A stretch of DNA of 6,293 nt from an uncultured Ruminococcus sp. (GCA_947173865.1 CAMWGS010000121.1:1-6293), one strand, 5' to 3'. Numbered from the stretch's first letter, positions 1 through 6,179 are shown. The notes: generated by a model not told the origin, from the letters alone. Program-made: numbers and translations.

Positions 1-1
1 C

Positions 2-1012
2 GCTTACGGTCACGGTAAAGAACCGATTTGCAGATGTCTTGCTGAAGAATGTGGAATAGAATACTTCGCCGTTTCAAACCTCGACGAAGCAATTGCCGTA
101 AGAAACTTCTGTCCCGATGCTGAGATACTCATTCTCGGCTATACTCCGCCCGAATATGCCCACGAAATCGTACAGTACAACATAATTCAGGGCATTGTAT
201 CAACCGAATATGCTGAAATGCTTGTCAGAAACATTTCAGAGCCATTAAGATGTCACATAAAGATTGACACGGGAATGGGAAGAATAGGTCTTAAGCACGA
301 TACACCCGAAACCTGTGCGGACGAAATAGAAAAGATGCTTGAAATCAATAATCTTTCCATTGAAGGCATATATACGCATTTTGCCGTTGCAGACAGCGAC
401 ACCCCCGACAACATGGCTTATACCGAAAGACAGGAAAAATTTATCTGTGATACATACGATATACTTAAAAATCACGGTATAAATCTCCCTCACGTTCATT
501 TTATGAACAGTGCGGCTACCTGTTACAGAAACAATCCAAAAAGTACTCTGTCCCGTGCAGGAATTATTCTCTATGGTCTGCACCCTGATATAAGTCTTGA
601 CATTCCCGACGGTCTTGAACCTGTAATGTCTGTAAAAGCAGTTGTATCCCATGTAAAAACCGTTGACAAGGGCGACTGCATAAGCTACGGACGTACTTTC
701 ACCGCTGACCATGAAATGAAAATAGCTACTGTTACGGTCGGATATGCTGACGGCTATTCAAGACTTCTGTCGTCAAAAGGTGAAATTCTTGTACACGGAA
801 AACGCTGTAAAATAGTCGGCAGGGTCTGTATGGACCAGCTTATGATTGATGTTTCAGATACCGAAGTAAAATCGGGAGATATTGTAACGCTTATAGGCAA
901 AGACGGTGACGACTACATAACTGCTGACGAACTCGCTTCACTATACGGTACTATAGGATATGAAGTTGTATGCGGAATATCCAAAAGAGTTCCAAGAATA
1001 TACATTGACTGA
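2..1012 (+). CDS. alr: Alanine racemase, 5'-truncated by the window edge
   Basis: This is a PLP-dependent racemase that interconverts L- and D-alanine in the cytoplasm, supplying D-alanine for peptidoglycan. The reading frame is open from base 2, and 336 residues are visible. The first residues, AYGHG, are the motif that normally follows the PLP lysine by two residues (K-A-x-AYGHG), so about 40 N-terminal residues including that lysine lie outside the window. Counting from base 2, visible family landmarks are KIDTGMGRIG (K87 and R94, equivalent to the carbamylated lysine and substrate-binding arginine of the Geobacillus enzyme), SRAGIILYG (R185, the arginine facing the pyridine nitrogen), SYGRTF (Y229, the second catalytic base), GYADGY (248) and CMDQ (M277). 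All are intact. An internal ATG at 218 is not the start, because conserved sequence continues upstream of it. The gene ends 20 nt before the radical SAM gene, which suggests cotranscription. Confidence 0.96.
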   Translation, partial: AYGHGKEPICRCLAEECGIEYFAVSNLDEAIAVRNFCPDAEILILGYTPPEYAHEIVQYNIIQGIVSTEYAEMLVRNISEPLRCHIKIDTGMGRIGLKHDTPETCADEIEKMLEINNLSIEGIYTHFAVADSDTPDNMAYTERQEKFICDTYDILKNHGINLPHVHFMNSAATCYRNNPKSTLSRAGIILYGLHPDISLDIPDGLEPVMSVKAVVSHVKTVDKGDCISYGRTFTADHEMKIATVTVGYADGYSRLLSSKGEILVHGKRCKIVGRVCMDQLMIDVSDTEVKSGDIVTLIGKDGDDYITADELASLYGTIGYEVVCGISKRVPRIYID

Positions 1013-1032
1013 AAAAAACGGAGGTAATAAAA

Positions 1033-1647
1033 ATGAAAAAAACTATGACAATTTCTTATGAGGTCGGTAACAACCTTTATATAAATCTCACAAACAAATG
1101 CCCGTGTGCCTGTACGTTCTGCATAAGAAACTCGGCAGACGGTGCATACGGTTCTGACCCGCTGTGGCTTGAACATGACCCCGATATTTCGGAAATCATG
1201 GCAGACCTGAACAGACGTAACCTCACCAAATACGACGAAATTGTTTTCTGCGGTTATGGTGAACCGACCTGCCGTCTTGACACTGTTCTTGAAACGGCAA
1301 AGGAACTTAAAAAACTTCCCGAATGTCCATTACTGAGAATCAACACAAACGGTCTTTCAGACCTTGTCAACGGAAAATCCACTGCGGAATCTCTCTGTGA
1401 AGTCATGGACATTATTTCGGTAAGTCTCAACGCAGGTACTGAGGACGAATATATGAAAGTAACACGTCCGAAATATCCCGACGCTTTTGAAGCTATGCAG
1501 AAATTCACCGCTGACTGTGTAAAGACGAGAAATGCAGAAGTTATTATGTCGGTAGTTGACGTTATACCACAGGAACAAATTGAAGCTTCAAGGGAAATAG
1601 CCGAAAAACTCGGTGCAAAACTCCGTGTACGTTCATACGAATCATAA
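1033..1647 (+). CDS. Small radical SAM protein, resembling the TatD-associated family
   Basis: This 204-residue protein carries a radical SAM [4Fe-4S] motif CX3CX2C at C23, C27 and C30 within NKCPCACTFCIRN. It also has a GYGEPT segment at 74-79, which matches the GGE-type SAM-binding strand, and RINTNG near 113. The length and the opening NLYINLTNKCPC resemble the short radical SAM proteins often found beside tatD (TIGR04038 in my recollection). Their substrate is not known, so no reaction is assigned. The protein is shorter than a full radical SAM barrel enzyme, as is usual for that family, and has no extra iron-sulfur domain. The start is supported by GGAGGT at 1020-1025, 7 nt before the ATG. 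An in-frame ATG at 1045 is less well placed. Here the gene follows alr by 20 nt rather than tatD, although what lies upstream of alr is not visible. Confidence 0.88.
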   Translation: MKKTMTISYEVGNNLYINLTNKCPCACTFCIRNSADGAYGSDPLWLEHDPDISEIMADLNRRNLTKYDEIVFCGYGEPTCRLDTVLETAKELKKLPECPLLRINTNGLSDLVNGKSTAESLCEVMDIISVSLNAGTEDEYMKVTRPKYPDAFEAMQKFTADCVKTRNAEVIMSVVDVIPQEQIEASREIAEKLGAKLRVRSYES

Positions 1648-1675
1648 CAATATATGCAAAATGCACTGTTTTTTT
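1646..1675 (+). terminator. Weak possible terminator after the radical SAM gene
   Basis: Just after the stop codon, AACA (1646-1649) and TGTT (1667-1670) can close a bulged hairpin whose inner stem is TGCA/TGCA (1654-1657 and 1661-1664) with an AAA loop. A run of T at 1669-1675 follows. The stem is short and bulged, so termination may be partial. It is proposed mainly because a new promoter begins about 35 bases later. Confidence 0.35.
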
Positions 1676-1709
1676 CGTGTTATTTGTGCAGAATTTTTTC
1701 CGAATACTA

Positions 1710-1738
1710 TGGAAAAATTATCAGAAGTATGATATAAT
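1710..1738 (+). promoter_or_regulatory. SigA-type promoter for the small ORF and ilvE
   Basis: A perfect -10 TATAAT at 1733-1738 is preceded by TG at 1730-1731, giving an extended -10. With a 17-bp spacer, the -35 would be TGGAAA at 1710-1715, which matches TTGACA at four of six positions. Transcription would start near 1745, giving a leader of about 48 nt before the ATG at 1793. This rules out the upstream in-frame ATG at 1739 as a start. Confidence 0.75.
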
Positions 1739-1777
1739 ATGTTGTTGACAGAGTTATTTTGTCAGGCAACGGTAATA

Positions 1778-1784
1778 AAAGGAG
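1778..1784 (+). promoter_or_regulatory. Ribosome binding site fixing the start of the 43-residue ORF
   Basis: AAAGGAG lies 8 nt upstream of the ATG at 1793. It selects this start over the in-frame ATG at 1739, which lies directly against the -10 hexamer, upstream of the predicted transcription start, and has no comparable site. Confidence 0.8.
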
Positions 1785-1792
1785 TTATACTT

Positions 1793-1924
1793 ATGGAGAA
1801 AAAAGGAAAAGTCATTATTGCTGTTGCAATTACTGCAACAGCTCTGGCTGTCAGCACGGCGGCTGCAACTGTTGTGATATGCAAACGCATCTATGAAAAA
1901 CACTATTTCACAGTGAGCGATTAA
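1793..1924 (+). CDS. 43-residue single-pass membrane peptide, function unknown
   Basis: I do not recognise this protein. It begins MEKKGK, continues with an uncharged Ala/Val/Thr/Ile-rich segment at about residues 7-30 that fits one transmembrane helix, and ends with a short charged tail CKRIYEKHYFTVSD. No cleavable signal peptidase site is obvious, and both ends carry positive charge, so topology is uncertain. The coding call rests on the promoter, the well-placed AAAGGAG and a hydrophobic design typical of small membrane proteins. There is no homology evidence. It lies 30 nt upstream of ilvE with no terminator between, so the two are probably cotranscribed. The ilvE start has only a weak ribosome binding site (AAGAAAG around 1937-1942), so translation of this ORF could influence ilvE. 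A perfect 9-bp inverted repeat sits inside the helix-coding part. It is not a classical branched-chain leader peptide: Val, Ile and Leu codons are scattered, not clustered. Confidence 0.6.
   Translation: MEKKGKVIIAVAITATALAVSTAAATVVICKRIYEKHYFTVSD
1820..1842 (+). repeat. Perfect 9-bp inverted repeat (hairpin) inside the small ORF
   Basis: GCTGTTGCA (1820-1828) and TGCAACAGC (1834-1842) are exact reverse complements separated by ATTAC. In RNA this makes a stable hairpin. A second TGCAAC at 1864-1869 and an ACAGC/GCTGT pair (1838-1842 and 1847-1851) offer competing pairings. No T-run follows, so it is not a terminator. It may be incidental to Ala/Val/Thr codons. Confidence 0.55.
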
Positions 1925-1954
1925 TATTAATTTACAAGAAAGCTGGTTTATAAA

Positions 1955-3022
1955 ATGGAAATCAAATTCACAAAAGCAGAAACTTTAAAGGCTAAACCTG
2001 CTCCAGACGCAAAGCTTGGTTTTGGTCATATCTTCACGGACTATATGCTTATCATGCCTTACGATGAGGGTCAGGGCTGGCATGACCCCGAAATCAGACC
2101 TTACGGCACTATTGAGCTTTCCCCTGCCGCTATGTGTCTTCACTACGGTCAGACGGTTTTTGAGGGTCTCAAAGCATACAGAACAGCAGACAACAAGGTT
2201 CAGCTTTTCCGTCCCGAAGAAAATTTCAAGAGACTCAATAAATCAAACGAAAGACTTGTTATTCCGGAACTCCCCGAAGAACTCGGTATGCAGTGCCTAA
2301 TGGAACTCCTCGAAATCGAAAAGGACTGGGTTCCCTCAAAGGACGGCGAATCCCTCTATATCAGACCTTTTATATTTGCTGTTGACCCGTTCTTAGGCGT
2401 AAAACCGGGAGCTCAGTATTATTTCATGATTATTCTTTCACCCTCGGGTGCTTACTATGAAAGCGGTCTCAACCCTGTTAACATTTATGTTGAAAATAAA
2501 TATGTACGTGCTGTAAGAGGCGGTATGGGTTACGCTAAGACAGGCGGTAACTATGCAGCGTCACTTATCGGTCAGGACGAAGCCCACAAACAGAATTATT
2601 CTCAGGTTCTCTGGCTTGACGGTGTTGAACAGAAGTACATAGAAGAAGTTGGTGCAATGAATATTTTCTTTGTAATCGACGGCAAAGTGGTTACTCCTAT
2701 GTTACAGGGCAGTATTCTCCCCGGTATCACAAGAAAGTCTGCTATAGAAGTATGTAAGTCAAAGGGCATTGAGGTTGAGGAAAGAAGAATCACTATTCAG
2801 GAAATCGCCGACGCATACGATGCAGGAAAGCTTGACGAAGTTTTCGGAACAGGTACGGCTGCCGTTATTTCCCCTGTAGGTCATCTCAAATGGGGCGACA
2901 AGGTTATGGAAATCAACGACAACAAAATCGGAAACATCTCACAGATGCTCTACGATACAATGACAGGTATTCAGTGGGGCAGAATTGAAGATACTTTCGG
3001 CTGGACTGTTGAAGTAAAATAA
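1955..3022 (+). CDS. ilvE: Branched-chain amino acid aminotransferase
   Basis: This 355-residue PLP enzyme of fold type IV exchanges the amino group between glutamate and the 2-keto acids of valine, leucine and isoleucine, the last step of their synthesis. Length and sequence fit the longer type II group that includes eukaryotic BCATs, rather than the roughly 310-residue E. coli IlvE type. Landmarks are LHYGQTVFEGLKAYR at 62-76, RPFIFAVDPFLGVKPG at 137-152, the PLP lysine K195 in GYAKTGGNYAAS, EVGAMNIFFV at 231-240 (the glutamate that contacts the pyridine nitrogen), the LPGITR segment at 255-260 and GTGTAAVISPVG at 298-309 for phosphate binding. All look intact. The start is the first ATG agreeing with the family N-terminus, but its ribosome binding site is weak, which suggests coupling to the upstream small ORF. 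A terminator follows 9 nt after the stop. Confidence 0.96.
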   Translation: MEIKFTKAETLKAKPAPDAKLGFGHIFTDYMLIMPYDEGQGWHDPEIRPYGTIELSPAAMCLHYGQTVFEGLKAYRTADNKVQLFRPEENFKRLNKSNERLVIPELPEELGMQCLMELLEIEKDWVPSKDGESLYIRPFIFAVDPFLGVKPGAQYYFMIILSPSGAYYESGLNPVNIYVENKYVRAVRGGMGYAKTGGNYAASLIGQDEAHKQNYSQVLWLDGVEQKYIEEVGAMNIFFVIDGKVVTPMLQGSILPGITRKSAIEVCKSKGIEVEERRITIQEIADAYDAGKLDEVFGTGTAAVISPVGHLKWGDKVMEINDNKIGNISQMLYDTMTGIQWGRIEDTFGWTVEVK

Positions 3023-3031
3023 AATCATATC

Positions 3032-3063
3032 AAAGGCGTACTTTCGGGTACGTCTTTTTATTT
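3032..3063 (+). terminator. Rho-independent terminator of ilvE
   Basis: AAAGGCGTAC (3032-3041) pairs with GTACGTCTTT (3048-3057) around the 6-nt loop TTTCGG, with one G-T wobble. A T-rich tract runs through 3063. It separates ilvE from the serine operon. The complementary strand has only a short T-run, so it probably acts in one direction. Confidence 0.9.
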
Positions 3064-3108
3064 CAGTAAACCCAAGGAAACATTTTCTTAAAAAATCTCA
3101 GGTATATA

Positions 3109-3137
3109 TTGACTTATTCTCATAAAAATAGTATAAT
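3109..3137 (+). promoter_or_regulatory. Strong SigA-type promoter for serC-serA
   Basis: TTGACT (3109-3114) and TATAAT (3132-3137) are separated by exactly 17 bp. Transcription would start near 3144, giving a leader of about 50 nt. That is too short for most riboswitches, and no attenuator hairpin is visible in it. The predicted start also excludes the in-frame upstream ATG at 3143 as the serC start. Confidence 0.88.
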
Positions 3138-3179
3138 TGTAAGTGTATGGCAATACTATATTAATTTATATATTATTTT

Positions 3180-3185
3180 GGAGGT
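3180..3185 (+). promoter_or_regulatory. Ribosome binding site that fixes the serC start
   Basis: GGAGGT lies 8 nt before the ATG at 3194. The protein read from there starts MSRVYNFSAGPA, the usual SerC N-terminus. The 17 extra codons available upstream are not conserved-looking. Confidence 0.9.
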
Positions 3186-3193
3186 TTTTTATA

Positions 3194-4279
3194 ATGAGCA
3201 GAGTTTATAACTTCAGTGCCGGTCCTGCTGTACTTCCCGAGGAAGTTCTTCAGGAAGCAGCAGACGAAATGCTTGATTACAAGGGAACAGGTATGTCCGT
3301 AATGGAAATGTCACACCGTTCAAAAGCATATGACACTATCATCAAGGAAGCTGAACAGGATTTACGTGACCTTATGAATATTCCCGATAACTACAAGGTT
3401 ATCTTCTTACAGGGCGGTGCTTCACTTCTTTTTGCAGGCGTTCCGATGAACCTCATGAAGAACGGCAAGGCTGCATATATTATAACAGGTCAGTGGGCTA
3501 AGAAAGCTTATCAGGAAGCTCAGAAGTACGGCGAGGCTGTTGCAGTCGCTTCTTCCGCAGACAAGACTTTCTCTTATATTCCCGACTGTTCTGACCTTGA
3601 TATTCCCGAAGATGCAGACTATGTTTACATCTGTGAAAATAACACAATCTACGGTACAAAGTTCAAGACACTCCCCAACACAAAGGGCAAGGAACTTGTT
3701 GCAGACGTTTCTTCATGTTTCCTTTCAGAACCCGTTGATGTAACAAAGTACGGCGTTATCTATGGCGGTGTACAGAAAAACGTAGGTCCTTCAGGCGTTC
3801 AGATTGTAATTGTACGTGAAGACCTTATTGCCGACGGTCCTGCACTCAAGTGTACTCCTACAATGATGGACTGGAAAATTCAGGCTGACAACGATTCACT
3901 TTATAACACTCCTCCCTGCTATGGTATCTATGTATGCGGAAAGGTATTCAAGTGGATTAAGAAAATGGGCGGTCTCGAAGCTATGAAGGCTCACAACGAA
4001 AAGAAAGCCAAGATTCTTTACGATTTCCTCGACGAAAGCAAACTCTTCAAGGGTACTGTTGCTCCCGAAGACCGTTCACTCATGAATGTACCGTTTGTTA
4101 CAGGAAACGAAGAACTTGACAAGAAATTTGTTGCACAGGCTAAGGCAGCAGGTTTTGAAAACCTTAAGGGTCACAGAACTGTAGGCGGTATGAGAGCTTC
4201 TATCTACAACGCTATGCCTGTTGAGGGTGTTGAAAAGCTTGTTGAGTTCATGAAGAAGTTTGAAGCAGAAAACGCTTGA
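3194..4279 (+). CDS. serC: Phosphoserine aminotransferase
   Basis: This 361-residue PLP enzyme of the class V aminotransferase family converts 3-phosphohydroxypyruvate plus glutamate to phosphoserine and 2-oxoglutarate, the second step of serine synthesis. The length is normal for the family. Landmarks are the N-terminal YNFSAGPAVLP, the MSHRSK segment at 39-44, FLQGGASLLF at 71-80 (the GGAS part binds PLP phosphate), the NNTIYGT segment at 149-155, D171 in ADVSS (contact to the pyridine nitrogen), the PLP lysine K195 in GGVQKNVGPSG, and GHRTVGGMRASIYNAM near the C-terminus (phosphate-binding HR and R). The residue after ADVSS is Cys where Asp, Asn or His is common; I regard this as neutral. 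It is the first gene of a serC, broken membrane gene, serA unit under a strong promoter. Its TGA lies 2 nt before the ATG of the next ORF. Confidence 0.96.
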   Translation: MSRVYNFSAGPAVLPEEVLQEAADEMLDYKGTGMSVMEMSHRSKAYDTIIKEAEQDLRDLMNIPDNYKVIFLQGGASLLFAGVPMNLMKNGKAAYIITGQWAKKAYQEAQKYGEAVAVASSADKTFSYIPDCSDLDIPEDADYVYICENNTIYGTKFKTLPNTKGKELVADVSSCFLSEPVDVTKYGVIYGGVQKNVGPSGVQIVIVREDLIADGPALKCTPTMMDWKIQADNDSLYNTPPCYGIYVCGKVFKWIKKMGGLEAMKAHNEKKAKILYDFLDESKLFKGTVAPEDRSLMNVPFVTGNEELDKKFVAQAKAAGFENLKGHRTVGGMRASIYNAMPVEGVEKLVEFMKKFEAENA

Positions 4280-4281
4280 TT

Positions 4282-4724
4282 ATGCTGTGGATATTTATTG
4301 TTCTCCTCATGGGTTGTGTATTTATGGTTTACGGTATATGGGAGAATAAAACAAAATATTCCAACAGACAGTTTTCAACCGGCAGAGTTACAGAACAGCA
4401 GTTCCCGAAAAGTATAGGGGATATGATTATTCTTAACCACGCCTGTGGTATGGTTACCCCTGTCGTTGAATTTAAAAACAAAAAAGGCACTGTCATAACA
4501 GCACCAGTTAATTCAAGCATACCGAAATATCTTTAAAAGATAACCCTGAATTTGATATAGGTGAAGAACTCACTGTTTCATTTTTCGGTGACAATCCAAA
4601 GGAATGCTATCTTGAAAATCATCATATGAAACAGAATGTTATTAAAACAAGTATCAGCCTTTTCGGTGGAATTATACTGATTCTGTTTGCTGTTATTATG
4701 ACAGTATTCTATATCTCAGTTTAA
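4282..4724 (+). pseudogene. Frameshifted DUF3592-like two-helix membrane protein
   Basis: Two reading frames join into one sensible protein of about 147 residues. The first runs from the ATG at 4282 to a TAA at 4534-4536, with a hydrophobic helix (LWIFIVLLMGCVFMVYGIW) then a soluble stretch ending SSIPKYL. The second, in the -1 frame and open from 4512, continues SLKDNPEFDIGEELTVSFFGDNPKECYLE and ends in a second helix (LFGGIILILFAVIMTVFYISV) at the TAA 4722-4724. Helix, beta-type domain with VGEF..P-like spacing, helix is the architecture I know from DUF3592 proteins; function unknown. The shift must lie within 4512-4536, where both frames are open, next to the CTTTAAAA run. It is either a real one-base indel or a sequencing error. 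No clear ribosome binding site precedes the ATG (a TTG at 4276 is an alternative), so translation probably depends on coupling to serC. Confidence 0.75.
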
Positions 4725-4740
4725 GAAAGAGGTTATTACA

Positions 4741-5901
4741 ATGTACAATATCCAGACACTGAATAAAATTTCCGCAATCGGTACGGATATTTTTGACAAG
4801 AGCAAATATGCCGTTTCCGATTCTCCCGAAAATCCCGACGCTATTATGGTAAGAAGTGCTAAAATGCACGATATGCAGTTTGGTGAAAATCTTCTTGCAA
4901 TTGCAAGAGCAGGTGCAGGCGTTAACAATATTCCCGTTGAACGCTGTGCAGAAGAAGGCATCTGTGTATTCAATACTCCAGGTGCTAACTCAAACGCTGT
5001 TAAGGAACTCGCTATCTGTGCTTTACTTCTTGCTTCAAGAAAAATCACTGAGGCTGCCGCATGGGCTGCTTCACTCAAAGGCACTCCCGATGCTCCGAAA
5101 ACAGTAGAGGGCGGTAAATCAAAGTTTGCAGGTCCTGAAATTCTCGGAAAGACTCTCGGTGTTATCGGTCTCGGTGCTATCGGCGGTAAAATCGCCAATA
5201 CTGCCGTTGCTCTCGGTATGAAAGTTATCGGCTATGACCCGTACCTTTCAGTAAATGCGGCTGTTCAGCTTGATTCTTCCGTAACAGTTGTAACAGATAT
5301 CAACGACATCTACAAAAACAGCGACTATATAACAATTCATATGCCTTATACTCCTCAGACAAAGAACACTATTGATGCTGAACAGATTGATATGATGAAA
5401 GACGGTGTACGTATTATCAACCTCGCAAGAGGCGAACTCATCAACAGTGAAGCAGTTGTAAAGGCTATTGCAGACGGTAAAGTTGCAAAATATGTTACCG
5501 ACTTCGCTGACGACGTTGTTTTAGGCGTTGAAAATATTATTGTTCTTCCTCATCTTGGTGCATCTACTCCCGAAAGTGAAGATAACTGTGCTGTTATGGC
5601 TGCAAATGAACTTATCGACTATATCGAAAACGGTAATATCAGAAACAGTGTAAATCTTCCTAACGCTTCCATGAACGCAACAGGCACTAAGGTTTGTGTG
5701 ATTCACAAGAATGTACCGTCACTTATTTCTTCTATAACAAAGGCTGTCGGCGACGAGGGTCTTAATATCGAAAACATGGTAAACGCAAGCAAAAAGGATT
5801 TTGCTTACACCATTATGGATGTTATCGGTGATGTTACAGATGCCGTTGTAAATGATATAAAGGCTATTGAAGGAATTATCAGAGTAAGAGTTATCAAGTA
5901 A
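4741..5901 (+). CDS. serA: D-3-phosphoglycerate dehydrogenase with C-terminal ACT domain
   Basis: This 386-residue NAD-dependent enzyme oxidises 3-phosphoglycerate to 3-phosphohydroxypyruvate, the committed step to serine and the substrate supplier for SerC in the same operon. Domains are an N-terminal substrate-binding lobe with ARAGAGVNNIP at 55-65 and FNTPGANSNAVKE at 77-89, a Rossmann lobe with GLGAIG at 143-148 and the acidic D166 of GYDPY that should bind NAD ribose, and an ACT domain from about 317 to 386 that could mediate serine feedback. Catalytic R230 (NLARGELI) and H271 (PHLGAST) are present. The catalytic Glu normally found a few residues after DF/DVF appears to be Asp, D258 in TDFADD. 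The protein has the compact form common in Clostridia and lacks the large intervening domain of longer SerA types. AGAGG at 4728-4732 lies 8 nt before the ATG. The gene starts 16 nt after the broken membrane gene. Confidence 0.95.
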   Translation: MYNIQTLNKISAIGTDIFDKSKYAVSDSPENPDAIMVRSAKMHDMQFGENLLAIARAGAGVNNIPVERCAEEGICVFNTPGANSNAVKELAICALLLASRKITEAAAWAASLKGTPDAPKTVEGGKSKFAGPEILGKTLGVIGLGAIGGKIANTAVALGMKVIGYDPYLSVNAAVQLDSSVTVVTDINDIYKNSDYITIHMPYTPQTKNTIDAEQIDMMKDGVRIINLARGELINSEAVVKAIADGKVAKYVTDFADDVVLGVENIIVLPHLGASTPESEDNCAVMAANELIDYIENGNIRNSVNLPNASMNATGTKVCVIHKNVPSLISSITKAVGDEGLNIENMVNASKKDFAYTIMDVIGDVTDAVVNDIKAIEGIIRVRVIK

Positions 5902-5910
5902 AATAAATAT

Positions 5911-5944
5911 AAAAAAGTCCGGTTTATAATAACCGGATTTTTTT
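5911..5944 (+). terminator. Strong terminator of serA, possibly bidirectional
   Basis: An A-run plus GTCCGGTT (5911-5924) pairs with AACCGGAT plus a T-run (5931-5944) around the loop TATAAT, a 14-bp stem with one G-T pair. The reverse strand also ends in a T-run, so it could back up termination of the minus-strand RNA that converges here. Confidence 0.92.
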
Positions 5945-5949
5945 ATTGC

Positions 5950-5987
5950 AAAAAAAGAAATGCTGAGATATATAATATACCTCAGCA
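5950..5987 (-). terminator. Minus-strand terminator of the small RNA
   Basis: TGCTGAG (5961-5967) and CTCAGCA (5981-5987) pair perfectly. After one A-C mismatch the stem extends by four A/T pairs to a 3-nt loop. On the minus strand it is followed by TTTCTTTTTTT (5960 down to 5950). On the plus strand only a short T-run follows, so it is oriented for minus-strand transcription. Confidence 0.82.
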
Positions 5988-6121
5988 GTCTTTTCACTGA
6001 AAATCATTCCCTATTTCACGAGCGACGCTTACTAACCCCCCGTAAAAACACCGAATTTTATTTTTATATAACTGCTCCGCTGTGACAAACGCAGTAATTC
6101 GGCTGTTAACGGTAACCCGTT
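5950..6121 (-). ncRNA. Candidate small RNA of about 170 nt, family unassigned
   Basis: A consensus minus-strand promoter (6128-6156) and a minus-strand terminator (5950-5987) bracket about 170 nt with no credible ORF. The predicted +1, near 6121, is the first base of a hairpin: AACGG/CCGTT (6117-6121 with 6108-6112) and a 4-nt loop. Next, CCGAATT (6102-6096) pairs with AATTCGG (6057-6051), and the adjoining ACTGC (6095-6091) pairs with GCAGT (6075-6071), leaving a bulge of 13 A/T-rich bases. TGTTTTT follows, which might act as an early terminator. A G6 run (6041-6036) then sits in a likely unpaired stretch. It is flanked by ACG/CGU and AGC/GCU pairs, before a CAGT/ACTG hairpin and the terminator. 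Size would fit 6S RNA, but I see no pairing of 5' and 3' ends and no signature of SRP RNA, RNase P, tmRNA or a riboswitch known to me. A regulatory RNA is therefore an inference. It converges on serA and stops just outside that gene's terminator. Confidence 0.68.
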
Positions 6122-6127
6122 GAATTT

Positions 6128-6156
6128 ATTATATCATAAATAGATTTAAAAGTCAA
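6128..6156 (-). promoter_or_regulatory. Minus-strand SigA-type promoter of the small RNA
   Basis: Read on the minus strand, TTGACT (6156-6151), a 17-bp spacer ending in TGA, and TATAAT (6133-6128) form an extended -10 promoter, as close to consensus as the serC promoter. It faces away from the A/T homopolymer block, which lies about 25-70 bases upstream of the -35. Confidence 0.88.
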
Positions 6157-6179
6157 TAGTTTTCAACAACATCTTTGAC

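Noticed and set aside
1739..1792. Longer N-terminal version of the small ORF starting at 1739
   Set aside because: Its ATG sits immediately after the TATAAT at 1733-1738, so it would lie upstream of the transcription start. The ATG at 1793 has a well-spaced AAAGGAG.
1793..1954. Classical branched-chain leader-peptide attenuator for ilvE
   Set aside because: There is no run of Val, Ile or Leu codons and no hairpin plus T-tract between the small ORF and ilvE.
3143..3193. SerC start at 3143 adding 17 residues
   Set aside because: The extra residues lie at the predicted transcription start, lack a ribosome binding site and are not part of the SerC N-terminus. GGAGGT supports 3194.
3138..3193. 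Riboswitch or T-box in the serC leader
   Set aside because: The leader is only about 50 nt, A/T-rich, with no hairpin or T-box sequence.
4530..4540. Programmed ribosomal frameshift in the DUF3592-like gene
   Set aside because: TTTAAAA looks slippery, but its phase matches the downstream frame, not the incoming one. A +1 slip on CTT TAA would enter the third frame. Neither yields the observed continuation, so a mutation or sequencing error is more likely.
5719..5997. 92-codon minus-strand ORF over the serA 3' end
   Set aside because: It is a shadow of serA: it crosses both terminators, starts with GTG within a hairpin region and has low-complexity hydrophobic content.
5924..6007. 27-codon minus-strand ORF (MIFSEKTAEV...) starting inside the small RNA
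   Set aside because: It runs through both terminators, has no properly spaced ribosome binding site and has an unremarkable sequence.
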